This document shows, in pieces, positions 22,409 through 33,202 of a stretch of DNA of 48,792 nt; within the stretch, counting starts at the first letter, position 1, and every line of letters begins with the position of its first letter. This DNA comes from Podaxis mareebaensis (taxonomy: Eukaryota > Basidiomycota > Agaricomycetes > Agaricales > Agaricaceae). The translations under genes and the position numbers were made by a program. The notes under the pieces were generated by a model. It saw only the letters and a program-made list of their open reading frames with translations. It searched no databases and was not told the DNA's origin. The stretch lies in NCBI GenBank assembly GCA_018524725.1, contig JAEUWP010000203.1, positions 1-48,792 of the forward strand, given 5' to 3'.

Positions 22409-24193
22409 GTGAGAGCTAGCGATCGTTTACAGGGGGTAGACAAATATATTGTATTCAAACGTGTTGCATAGAGCGAGTTGAATTAACGTAGTGGGAGATA
22501 AGTAGCATGCCATCACGTGCGGCGAGTTATGTTACGGCATATGCCGGCTCACTGTAATTGGAGGCACGTGGGTGGTGGCTGAACCTCACTCCTTACATCC
22601 GAGGTTGCGCTCGGACACTGCTCTGTCTTATACTCACCTTGTCGTTTTTCTCGAGTTGCCCCGCCTCTCTTCTCTAACATGCTAGCAGACAATCTCTCTT
22701 GAGATATCCGGGATTCGGTCAAGACACGGCTCTGGATATGTCCAGTCTGGCTTGGGAGCCGGGTGTCCGATTCCGATTCGAGGCGGGGGGCTGGTGGGTG
22801 GGAGGATAAGGAGGCCCTGGAGGTTGGGAGTAGTTAACTGCAGTAAAGGCACTCCCCCTGTCACCTGTTCACTTTTTCCCCCTTCGTTGCGCAGGTAGGT
22901 GCATATGGGTCGCCAGGGCTCATCGTCCACCTCATATGATTATGATTCTCACTCTTGCCTATCTCCGGCAAACCTCGCACAGGAACGGGGAGCGACCTGT
23001 TGTGAGTGTCATGCTCCCTCCGATGTCTGGTGTTACCCCTAGATGTCCCCTCCTTCGAGTTTTCGTCCGAGCGGAGGTTGGGACAAGTGCGAGGTTTCTC
23101 GTCCTTGTTCCCGATTGTTTCCTCACTAGAGGAAATACCCTTTCTCCTACTGATTCTAGTGCATTCGCTATTCACCGTAGTCGTGACTTGGTACGCCACC
23201 CGTGTCTTGACGATTCCGATCATTGAGCTGACAGCCTCCTTGCAGTTTAGTGCTACGTAACTGATGCGCTCCTGTCGGTGGGATGCCCTTTGATTCTTTG
23301 TCTTACGCTTGCATACTCAGATTCTATTCGTAGACATTTGCTTCCACTGTTGTTTTTACGAGGTGGGATTGTTTTGTGCGTCGTTGAAAATAATGCTGAC
23401 CGATCGCAGCAGATGTGGTTGATGCTTAGCAAATGAGATCTTTTTGTGATACAACACGACGGCGCGGTCAATGGGACTCGGAGTCCCTTGATCTGCTGGC
23501 AACAGATTGCTTGAAATTGTCTAGCTTGTCAAGAGTTCCTGGCCCTCGATTTGGATCATGGTTTGATTTGCTTTGGAATGGTTTGTGGTTTCGGCGAGTC
23601 CTGGTTCGATACTCACCCCAATTATTCTAGGTACCTGTTCGGCACTTTGGAAGTCTGTTCTACGCTATACTCTGCAAAGACGATGGATATATCTGGAATG
23701 CCTATCCATGTTCTGTGAGTGGCTTGGGCCCGATTGGTAGAGCGGCGCTGACGTCGATGATTACCTAAAGGGGAAGCGGAGCCTATCAGGCGGTGTTTGT
23801 AGGTGTGTTTTCTGTGTTTGGTTCGCCGGTGCTGGATGCTCACATCTCCATGCTGCAGCTGGCTTCTGAAACTTGAGTATTTGGTGGCTCCCCCGTAGTT
23901 CTGGGAGTCATGTGTAAGATGCCTGAGCACCTGAGAAGAAAACCTGAGAACTGAGAGCTGAGAACGGCACAATATAAGGCTTCCCACGATATGTGCAGGC
24001 TTTGTTTACGTACCAAACAGTACCGCTTTTGATCTGTCGCATATTCATTTGCCGGGCCGAAACCACTTTTCGGCCCAAATCCGACGCATTGGCCAGTTGC
24101 CGACGACGACAACGACAAGGGCAACACCAACATATTCTGCTGCTAAATTATTCGTTTTCACTCTAGTCTTTCCGCCTCTGCACTCTCCATGAT
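22409..24193. other. Long intergenic region upstream of EPL1
   Basis: About 1.8 kb without a recognised gene apart from the weak candidate at 23006-23260. It contains two CACGTG words (22514, 22565). Part may be EPL1 5' untranslated or promoter sequence. Confidence 0.4.
23006..23260 (+). CDS. Weak candidate: small membrane protein
   Basis: An 84-residue frame with one strong hydrophobic segment near residues 45-66 (EIPFLLLILVHSLFTVVVTW). An upstream ATG at 22905 opens a Ser/Tyr-rich peptide that could join it only through a 41-nt intron, which is very short for this genome. No family is recognised. It may equally be chance coding in the EPL1 upstream region. Confidence 0.2.
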   Translation: MSCSLRCLVLPLDVPSFEFSSERRLGQVRGFSSLFPIVSSLEEIPFLLLILVHSLFTVVVTWYATRVLTIPIIELTASLQFSAT

Positions 24194-27100
24194 ATGCCCC
24201 GAAATCACCTTCCGGGTGCCTCGACCCTCAGAAATCGCAACCGGGTTACCAACAAAACTCGCCTCAAGATACACCATGGCAATCTCGACGCGGAGGCCCT
24301 CCTCATCCCGGACGAAGACGAGGAGAAGCATCGTCTCACCAACCTCGTTGCTGGCGTCGACGCTGAGGATGCCAACGTGAGTGTGCCACATCCCCTTTGC
24401 CCCACCAGCCTGCCACGTCAGCATTTTTCGTGGCTGTGCGTTCCGCGGTTCAGCTGACTAAGCTACCTTTTGCGTGATCTTTCTACAGGAACACCATTTG
24501 CAGGAAGTTCTTAGTGCCGCTCACCGGACAAGCACGGCCATCGGCCGATCAACCAAGGGCGTACCAGATAAGCCTGCCCCCGCTGCATACATCCCTACAC
24601 CGGACTCGACTGGCGTCGTCGATAATTATGAAGAGTTCTATCCTCCAAACAGGTGGAAGGACCCTGCTAGTTATGTCTGTACGTCCCTATCGGTCGAGGA
24701 GTCGATCGTCGACGGCTTGGCCGGCGGGTTCACGTATTACATGGATGAGCGGGACAAAGATTGGCTTGATAAGAACAACGAGGAAGCAAGAGGCGAGGGA
24801 ACAAGTGCCCAGGGAGCCGTCTCTGCATCTGGCACCCGCACATCTGCGCGTAGTGCCAAAGCGAAGGGAAAGGAGCCCGACGTTTCACAACCAGTCCTCA
24901 TCTCGGAGGATGAATTTGAACTTGTAGTAGGGATCTATGAAAAGGTTACTCACGAGAAATACGAGTATCTGCATCATGTAAGTGTTCTGCTGCGAGATAT
25001 GACCCTTGACTCAAACACGTATAGGGCTTGGAGAATGGGATGGCGTTCCCTGGGTTTACGGATTACCAGGACACTTTCTTGAACGAACTACCTCCGTCGA
25101 TGTTTGCCACCTTTGCTGTCCCCTCCTGGGCCCCGAAACCTCCCCAACTTGTCCGTATTGCTCGTGCCATCTACCCGTACTGGAAAGAGAGGCGCATAGA
25201 GCGTGGCGGCCATCGGATAATACCTACCCTCAACGGAGACGAGTCGGATACCCTCAACGAGTCGTACATCTGCTTTCGGCGCCGCGAGATCAAGGCCGTT
25301 CGCAAAACGCGTGCATCACAGGTCACATACTCGGACAAGCTCACACGGTTACAGGCGGAGCTTTCTTATCCTCTCGAGCTTGCCAAGCTCATCCTTAATC
25401 GTGAAAGCACCAAAAAAGAATGTGCGCAGCATGCACAGGACGTGTGGGAGAAGCGGATGGCTCTTGCCGATCTCAAACGTATGTATCCTGCACTCAACGA
25501 CAAGGCGGACGAGGAGTTGCTTGTGGATAAGGAACGTCCGGCCAAGAAGCCCGAACCTGCAGCGTATGTACTCTGGATTGCTTATCTGGTACGGTTGGTA
25601 CTGACACGAGCCATTAGGCGCATACCTGGTCTCAGGATCCGTACGCAAGACTCAACTGTGTCAACACCAAGGCAGGAGACGACTTTGCGCCCAAAGGAAC
25701 GTATCAATGCCATTCGGGAGCAGATCGAAGCTACGCTTGCCCGCCAGAAAGACCAAGATCACCACTGGGAAGACCAGATCGACGTGAGTGTACATGCTAT
25801 GTGGTCTTTGCACACTTACTCAATTATGTTTTGAAACAGAGCGCCTACCAGCAACCTCCTGTTCCATATGCCTCCCGACTCTTCAAGTATATCCCTCCAC
25901 CCGAAGCACCCGCATGGCCATCGTCAAAGAGCGCTGATAACGATGCACCAGCCAGACCCATACGTTCAGTTAGGCTGCGTATCGGTCGCGGTGGTCGCCG
26001 GATGCTTGACCGGCGTGATTTCACTTCTCGTCCTGAGTTTACTAAGCGCCAGAAACTTGAGTCCTCATCCGACGAGTCGGAGGCGATGGAGGTTGATGAA
26101 GATCCTGAAGAGCTGGAGCGACGACGTCGACTCGAGGAGCAATGGAAGTATGATCAAGATGATGTCCCAGCGTTTGGGCCCCAAGGCCAGGACGAGCAGG
26201 ATCGGGTCCTCGTAGACGAATATCAGACAAAGTATGTTCCCTTATAACTTGCAATACTTGTTGTTAATCTTTGCGGTCAGGTACCTGCGCCACACAATGA
26301 CACTACTTGCGGATTCGGACCAAGCAAGTCTGGTGACAGACAATGCCATACCCGTTGTCACAGCGGACGGTCGTCAACTTATGTTTGCCCCTTTCCGACT
26401 TGGCGTTCCCCCTTCCATTCACCGTCGCGATCCTGGTGGCACCTTCCGTCCCATATATCCCGCTCTCGCACAATTCCTTGCCCAACCGCCACCCGCCAAC
26501 AATGCTCCTCATCAGCTTCCCGGCCTTGCAAATGGCGCTCCAGTTGCCATCCAGCAGCAACTTAAGAAGATGCCGCCCCCCAATGCTGTTCCCCAGATGC
26601 GGATATCGTCAAACGGTGGAATGCGCCCAGCTATCCCTGCCGTCAATGGTGTCAATGGCTTGCAGTCTACTACCTCGATCGCTTCGCATACATCCCCTCC
26701 CCAACCTGTCCCTGTTCCTCAGCACTCCCCTCCGAACGGTGTCAATGGAGTTGCCAGTCGTCCTGCCATTGCCATGCCCCATGTTGATGTAGTGAAGACC
26801 GAAGTTCATCAGCCATCAGCCTTGGTCAATGGTGCGATAGCCGTTCAGCAGAGCGACTCGACACAAAGTACCGATTCCGCTGCCACGGCTGTGTCTCCTA
26901 CACGTCCAAAGTCCCAAACCCAAACTGTCGGTATGCCCGCCAATGGATTCCACGTTGCAAACAATTATGCCGCAGCGTTGACCCCTGCTACCTATGCGCA
27001 AATAGCCAGTAACCCAGCTCTGCAAAACCTGAAGACTGCCTTTGCAAGTCTACCGCAAGGAGATTTCGCTAACCTCCAGAGTCATCTGCAACGCATGCCT

Positions 27101-27520
27101 TATATGCAAGTGTTGCCTGGTGCCAATGCGAATAACCTTCAGCTCAGCGCGAATACGAACCTTAAAGTTGCTGCAGCGCGCCAGATGCAGTGGGCGAATT
27201 CCCCCCTACAGCGACCGACGTCTACAGTGAACGGGATCGACAACGTGAATGGCGTGAATGGCGTGAACGGTGTGCAGTCTAGTCCGCCTCCCAATCATGT
27301 TTCCGCCACAGCGCCTACAACTAATGGTTCACGACCTGCTATGCGTATCCCTTCTAATGGCCAAATGTCTATGTCACCCATGCCCCAACACACTCCTTCA
27401 CCATTACCGCACATAGCACAGTCTCAGTCTCCACCGCGACTACCAATGACACCGACGATGGGAATGGCCTCCCCGTCAATACAGCAACAGGCCGTGGGTG
27501 GTTCGCAGATTGGGTATTAA
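24194..27520 (+). CDS. EPL1: Enhancer of polycomb-like protein (NuA4 subunit)
   Basis: Six exons: 24194-24376, 24489-24977, 25025-25563, 25618-25783, 25840-26231 and 26281-27520, in frame, 1002 residues. The N-terminal EPcA domain is unmistakable: STLRNRNRVTNKTRLKI, DEDEEKHRLTNL, VDAEDANEHHLQEVL, YIPTPDSTGVVDNYEEFYPP, NGFTYYMDERD-like GGFTYYMDERDKDWLDKNNE. Epl1 anchors the catalytic module (Esa1, Yng2, Eaf6) to the NuA4 histone acetyltransferase and binds nucleosomes in the nucleus. The middle is basic and charged. The C-terminal 400 residues are low complexity, rich in Pro, Asn, Gln, Ser, with repeated NGVNGV. The last 390 bp are copied downstream at 30299-30682. Confidence 0.96.
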
Positions 27521-29049
27521 TAATAATAATAATGGTTACCTACCTATGTTCCCTTCTTATGCCTCTTTCATGCTAGTGCGATTCTTTTGGTCCATGCGTT
27601 TCTCTCTCCACCCCTTTACTACTACTTTCATCTTCGGTTTCTGGTCCACGTTTTACCTTTGGAGCGTAAACTCTTTCTCCCGGTACTATTGAATCCCCTG
27701 TCAGTTCTTTTTGTTCGTCTCTCTCGTTAGTAACATTCATAGTATGTTTTCAAGGCTGTATTCTATATTATCTTACAACGCAATCTCAACCCTTTTTACA
27801 AATATTCTTTGGCCTCTTTCATACGATGTCTGGTGCTGAGTTTGGCAGGATGTAATTGTTAAAATCTTGGCAGATGCCTAGTGCTGGAAGTTGCTCACTC
27901 CTGGGTAATAAAAAGATTCTCTTTAACAAGACGCTGAGGCCCGAACTACGAAAGGTGTGAGGCGGTCTCGACTCATCTCGTGCTATTTGTGGGGTTAGGG
28001 GAGGTGATGATTCCCCTCGAGTCTCGAAAGATAGGAGTCCCAATCACACGGTTGCTGAAAAACATACATGTGCCCTCGCCTTCGATCAGTTACGCTGACA
28101 GGCAAGGGTATTTCTTTCGAGATATCTTTATTGATACCCTCGAGGCGTAGTTCTAACACCGAGCCGAGGACAGAAGGTCATGATAGGAAATGATGCATCA
28201 CGTACATATATATATACAGCCTCATATATCAATCAGTAGACGAGTCTCTTACGGTCTAGGCGTATAAACTGGCCGAGGACGTCACGGATTCGATGACAGG
28301 GCCTAGGACCTTCAGGCTGGGGGGCAGGGGTGGAGGTCAGTTTTTCTGTTAGTTGAGAGACAGAGAAAGCAACAGGTCCGCGGTGTAAAATTGCACACCC
28401 CTTGCGCAGGGTTCTCGAGATCGAGTTCTTATTCTCGCTCAATTACAACGATGCCCTGCCGAGGTTATTTTCGACTTCCGGAACGATGTAATGTGCGGTG
28501 AATCACTTGCTTCATCGAACTAGGTCCCTTAAATTGGGTCTCGAAGTCGAAGAAATGAGTATCGAGGCACGGAGATTTTGAAGAGTCGGATGTCAGACAG
28601 TCGAGTGCGGGAAGGTACGATCTACATACAGAAGATTATGATAGTCCGACAGCGGCGCAAAGTTCCCGTGTCCTGTCTTGTCAAAGTGAAAAAAGGCCGA
28701 ATATATGGGGGGCTGGTGTTCTTTGTCCATCTTGTCGCCGGTTACCCTCATGGGCACAGGAAGAACAGACGTGATGGGTGGAAGGAGAAGTGGATTTGAG
28801 GCGATGATATCCAATCCCAGTGCAATGGAAATATTGCGCTTTTCAGTATGGAAATGAACATGACATACGACTTGACGGCGGTCGTCAAGAACATCTGTTT
28901 AGAAATCAGTGAAAGATCGAGAGCCGATGAACATGGGAGGTTATGGGTATGGGTATAAAAGCCCGTGGTACATGGGCGATATGAGTGGTCTACGCGAGGA
29001 CTTGATTGTTGGTTTTGCTTCGCCCTCTTTCTAAACCCGAAACTTGAAG
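27521..29049. other. EPL1 3' flank and CPL1-like promoter region
   Basis: No gene recognised in these 1.5 kb. The first part is T-rich EPL1 3' untranslated sequence. It is largely repeated at 30683-31804, where about 450 bp (corresponding to about 28175-28625) is missing. Confidence 0.55.
28954..28960 (+). promoter_or_regulatory. TATA box of the full-length CPL1-like gene
   Basis: TATAAAA inside the block GGTTATGGGTATGGGTATAA, 96 bp before the ATG. The same block precedes the short copy at 31707. Confidence 0.65.
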
Positions 29050-30156
29050 ATGCGTATTCTAAGTTCGTTCGTCAAGGCCGTCGTTGCTGTGGCTCTCCTC
29101 CGTGGTGGTGGTAGCGGTGTAGTTGCGACTGATGCGGAGTATTCGGATACGTGTGCGGAGGTTAATGCAGAGTTGAAGGTGCCCCAGCCTTTGATCCCGA
29201 AGAATCTGATTGGCGTTGGGATAATTAGTGAGTGGTCTCCTATGTGGACCCGACCTTGGTGTTGTGTGGGTTGAGGATGGTGTGGACGGCAGTGGGAGTG
29301 AATGTTAAATATTAACGGTCATCCCATAGAAGCGTGTATTTGCGTTCATGACATTCCGACATTCATCACGACTAATGCGGTTGCCATTGCGGGTGTCGCG
29401 CTCGCTGGAAAGACATATGTCATTTCTGCTATCACTAGCATGGTGAGTGCGGGTCCACGGGGTTATAGAAGTGTTTGCTTACCTTGCACACTTAGGTCAA
29501 AGCCAATGGTAAGGTCTGCAACTACCCCGATCACGCAGTAGCTTCGTGCACCAAGAACGCGCCGTGCAACTTCCAATGCAAAGACGGGTAAGTCGCCACG
29601 ACGTATTCACGACATTCACTTACTTTCCACATTAGATACCAGCCATATCCATCGCAAAACCCAACCAAATGCGTCTGCAACCCACCCTATAGCGAGTGCA
29701 ATGGTAAATGCGGGATCTATCAAGGCTGCCCTAGCGGTAAACCGCATTACCGTCGCGACTCCTTCTCACGCGAGTTGCTGTGCCCCGCCGGAATGGAGGC
29801 GTGTGGGATTTGGGGACGAAATGCGAGGAGCTGGGAGTGTGTGGATACCATGAATGACTTGGAGAGTTGTACGTATATTCCGTTTGTGGCACTTATGAGT
29901 TTGGCTGATGAGGTGTCGTATAGGTGGTGGATGCGTTTTTCCTCTCCCGACCGGGGATGGTCGTGAAGGACAAGATTGTACTGCGCTGCCCGGTGTGTCG
30001 GATGTGTCTTGCGTGAGGGGCAGGTGTGTCGTGCACAGGTGCATGCCTGGGTATAATGTGCACCCCGACAAGGCGGAGTGTGTATACAACGAGGATGAAG
30101 ATCCGAAGGTGCTCGCAGCGCAGTATGGACTTGACATCCCTTTGGGGACAGACTAG
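29050..30156 (+). CDS. Secreted cysteine-rich protein with CPL1-like domain
   Basis: Exons 29050-29227, 29330-29442, 29496-29587, 29636-29868 and 29924-30156 give 282 residues. A signal peptide is likely (MRILSSFVKAVVAVALLRGG). A hydrophobic stretch follows at about residues 70-95 (TNAVAIAGVALAGKTYVIS). The middle holds paired cysteines (CNFQCKDGY, CVCNPPYSECNGKCGIYQGC). The C-terminal half is the basidiomycete CPL1-like domain: LCPAGMEACGIWG, WECVDTMNDLESCGGC, DCTALPGVSDVSCVRGRCVV, HRCMPGYNVHPDKAECV. Cryptococcus CPL1 is a secreted protein linked to capsule and host interaction; the function in this fungus is unknown. A shortened duplicate lies downstream. Confidence 0.85.
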
Positions 30157-30298
30157 GCTACAAGTTCCTGCATCCGGCTCATTGTGTACGATTTGTTGAA
30201 CGTAAAGTGTTTGTTGCCAGTGGTAGGTTGTGGAAGAAAGCCCCTAAGAGCAATGCGACTGTCACAACGTAACACCGGGTATACCACTAAGCAACATC

Positions 30299-30682
30299 AC
30301 CTTCAGCGCAGCGCGAATGCGAACTTTATAGTTGCTGCGGCGCGCCAGATGCAATGGGCGAATCCCCCCCCCACAGCGGCAGACGTCTATAGCGAATGGG
30401 ATTGACAACGTGAATGTGAATGGCGTGAACGGTGTGCAGTCTAGCCCACCTCCCAATCATGTTTCCGCCACAGCGCCTACAAGTAATGGTTCACGACCCG
30501 CTATGCGTATCCCCTCTAACGGCCAAATGTCTATGTTACCCATGCCTCAACACACTTCTTCACCGTTACCGCACATAGCACAGTCTCAGTCTCCACCACG
30601 ATTACCAATGACACCGACGATGGGAATGGCCTCCCCGTCAATACAGCAACAGGCCGTGGGTGGTTCGCAGATTGGGTATTAA
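30299..30682 (+). pseudogene. Duplicated 3' fragment of EPL1
   Basis: Repeats the last 386 bp of EPL1, including the NHVSATAPT, MRIPSNGQMSM and final QQQAVGGSQIGY codons and the TAATAATAATAAT run after the stop. It has no promoter or N-terminal part, and a small indel in a C-run near 30365-30372 shifts the frame. Downstream of it the frame stays open to the original stop, so divergence is modest. Confidence 0.92.
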
Positions 30683-31804
30683 TAATAATAATAATCATTG
30701 TCTACCTGTCCCCTTGTTATGCCCCTTTCTCCATGCTAGTGTGATTCTTTTGGTCCACGCGTTTCTCTCTCCATCCGTCTATTTCTTTCATCTTCTGTTT
30801 TTGGTCCACGTTTTACCTTTGGAGCGTAAACTCTTTCTTCCGATACTATTGAATCCCCTGTCAGTTCTTTTTGTTCGTCTCTCTGGTTAGTAACATTCAT
30901 AGTGTATCTTCAAGCCTGTGTTCTATATTATCTTACAACGCAATCTCAACCCTTTTTACAAATATTCTTTGGCCTCTTTTATACGATGTCTGATGCTGTA
31001 TTTGGTCGGACGTAATTGTTAAAATCTTGGCAGACGTTTTGTGTTGGAAGTCGTTCATTCCTGGGTAATAAAAGATTCTCTTTAACAGGGCGTTGCGGCC
31101 CGAACTTGGAGAGATGTGTGAGAACAGTCTTGACTTATCACAAAAAAGACACACTAAGAGTCTGACTACGGGTGACTAGCCCTGACTCATCTCGTATAAT
31201 TTGTGGATCTAGAAGTAGTAATTCCCCTATAATCTCGAAAGATAGGAGTCCAATCACACGGTTGCCGAAAAACATACATGTGCCCTTGTCTCTGACCAGC
31301 TATGCTGACAGGCAAGGGCATTTCTTTCTAAATATTTTTTATTGAAATCCTCGAGGTGTAGTTCTAGCACCGAGCCGAGGACAGGAAGATACAAGCTGTG
31401 TGCAGAAGATGTGATGGGTTCGGCAGCGGCATAAGACTCCATGTTTTGCCAAGAGGAAAAGGCCGAATATATTGGGTTAGTGTTCTTTGTTCATCTTGTC
31501 ACCGGTTGGCCTCATGGGCACAAGAAGTGCAGACGTGATGGATGGAAGGAAAAGTGAGCTAGAAGTGATGACATCCAATCCCAATGCGACAGAAATATTG
31601 CGCTTTTCAGTAATGACAGACGACTTGACGAGGGCCGTCAAGAACATCCAATTAGAAGTCAGCGGGGGACCGAAAGCCGATGAGGATGGGAGGTTATGGG
31701 TATGGGTATAAAAGCGCGTGGTACGTGTGGGTGGTGTAAGTGATTTACACGAGTACTTGGTTGTTGGTTTCGCTTCGCCCTCGTTCTAGAATCGCAACTT
31801 GAAG
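30683..31804. other. Duplicated EPL1 3' flank and CPL1-like promoter
   Basis: No gene. The sequence is a diverged, internally deleted version of 27521-29049. Confidence 0.7.
31707..31713 (+). promoter_or_regulatory. TATA box of the short CPL1-like gene
   Basis: TATAAAA, 98 bp before the ATG, in the same GGTTATGGGTATGGGTATAA context as the parent gene. Confidence 0.65.
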
Positions 31805-32198
31805 ATGCGTGTTCTGAATTCGTTTGTCAAGGCCGTCGTTGCTGTGGCTCTTCTCGGTGGTGGTAGTGGCTACTGTCGCGACTCGTTCTCGCGCGAGTCG
31901 TTGTGCCCTGCTGGACTGGAGGCGTGTGTGATATCGGGAGGAAGTACGAGCAACTATGAGTGTGTGAATACCATGATTGACTTGGAGAATTGTACGTATA
32001 TTCCATTTGTGGCACTCATGAGTTTGGCTGATGAGGTGTCGTATAGGCGGTGGATGCGCCTTGACCGGTGGGGGAGAGGATTGTACTGCGCTGCCTGGGG
32101 CGTGGAATGTGGGCTGTGAGCAGGGCCGGTGTGTCGTGTACAGTTGTGTGGCTGGGTATAGGGTGAGCCAGGACAGAGGAGCCTGTATACGAATATGA
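31805..32198 (+). CDS. Short secreted CPL1-like domain protein (internally deleted duplicate)
   Basis: Two exons, 31805-31991 and 32047-32198, give 112 residues. A signal peptide almost the same as the parent (MRVLNSFVKAVVAVALLGGG) runs straight into the CPL1-like domain: SLCPAGLEACVISGG, YECVNTMIDLENCGGC, DCTALPGAWNVGCEQGRCVV, YSCVAGYRVSQDRGACIRI. Compared with the parent, exons 2-3 and parts of exons 1 and 4 are gone, yet the reading frame, the splice sites and every domain cysteine I can align survive. The tail after the last cysteine is cut by a frameshift that places a TGA six codons on. It may be a working small secreted protein rather than a pseudogene. Unspliced translation would stop early at 32119. 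Confidence 0.7.
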
Positions 32199-32452
32199 GG
32201 ATCCGAAAGTACTCGCAGCACAATATGGAGTTGACCTCCCATTGGGGATGGGCTATGCTACAAGTTCCAATATCTGGTTCGTAGTGTACGACTTGTTGAA
32301 TGTAAAGCATGTGTTGCCGGTGGTAGTTGGTGGAAGAAAGCCCCTAAAAGCAATGTGACAGTCACAGCGTAACACCGGGTATGCCACTAAGCAACATCCC
32401 CACAAGCACCCACAACATCTCTCCTTCCTCCTCGTCCCACAACAACGACAAC

Positions 32453-33178
32453 ATGCCATCCGACCTAGGCACACCGGTCAACACCGCCCTCTTCATCTAC
32501 ATCCTCTACTCCGTCCAACGCATCCTCTTCCCACCCATCTCGAAACCACGCACCATCCCCCACGAATTCAAAGCAGGTTACTCCTGGATGCCCAAATCCC
32601 ACCCACCAACAGTGCTTTTCAAGATTTACACACCAAAGACGCTGGAGCCATTCAACGGGAAGGATGGTGGGAGGATTCTATTGGCAATTAATGGGATTGT
32701 GTTTGATGTGACGAGTGGGAGGAATTTCTATGGACCTAGTGAGTGGTTGTTTAATTTGAGTGCGGAGTGTATGGACTGAGGAGTGTGCAGATGGAATGTA
32801 TGGGAACTTTGCGGGCAGGGATGCGTCGAGGGGCATGGCTAAGCAGAGTTTCGACCTTGGTGAGTGTCAAGTTATGAGGCGTTAATGAAGCAGCCTTGGG
32901 TGCTCAGTTGTCATTATAGACATGTTGACGCCGACGGACCAACCGCTGGACAAGCTCGAAGATCTGCGGCCAGAGGAAATGTACGTACAAGTCATCTCAT
33001 TTATTACCACACACACCTACCTGACTCGACATTCTTTTCCAGCGAGAACATGAAAGGTCGGGATAACATTATACAAAACGTAACATTACCGGTACTAAAA
33101 AGATCTACAGGCTGGATTGAACACTTCTCAAACAAGTATATCATATGCGGAAAACTGGTAGAAAACGATGCGATCTGA
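32453..33178 (+). CDS. DAP1: DAP1/MAPR-type cytochrome b5-like haem-binding protein
   Basis: Five exons: 32453-32738, 32791-32859, 32920-32980, 33043-33056 and 33111-33178, 165 residues. An N-terminal membrane anchor (TALFIYILYSVQRILFP) is followed by the membrane-associated progesterone receptor-type fold: YTPKTLEPFNGKDGGRILLA, NGIVFDVTSGRNFYGP, GMYGNFAGRDASRGMAKQSF, then a C-terminal WIEHFSNKYIICGKLVENDA. In yeasts Dap1 binds haem and stabilises the sterol 14-demethylase Erg11 at the ER. The fourth exon is only 14 nt. I prefer the ATG at 32453 over one at 32381, because the latter lies in the duplicated block and is ATA in the other copy. The gene ends 24 bp from the convergent gene on the minus strand. 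Confidence 0.92.
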
Positions 33179-33202
33179 GGCAGAAAGAGAGCAAAGCCAC
33201 TG

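Larger units (their letters stand above)
27135..30298. repeat. Tandem duplication, copy 1 (EPL1 3' end to upstream of DAP1)
   Basis: First copy of a tandem duplication of about 3.2 kb. It runs from within the last EPL1 exon, through the intergenic region and the full CPL1-like gene, to a block that also lies just before DAP1 (AACACCGGGTATACCACTAA). The junction with copy 2 is at 30298/30299. Confidence 0.9.
30299..32397. repeat. Tandem duplication, copy 2 (shortened)
   Basis: Second copy, about 2.1 kb, directly abutting copy 1. It has lost about 450 bp of intergenic sequence and about 630 bp of the CPL1-like gene. It ends just inside the DAP1 leader. Confidence 0.9.

Noticed and set aside
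23715..23790. tRNA-like stretch with GATTGGTAGAGCGG
   Set aside because: The D-arm-like word is present, but no B box at the right spacing and no acceptor stem pairing could be found.
14485..33178. A sterol gene cluster formed by ERG25 and DAP1
   Set aside because: They are 17 kb apart with unrelated genes between; co-occurrence looks accidental.
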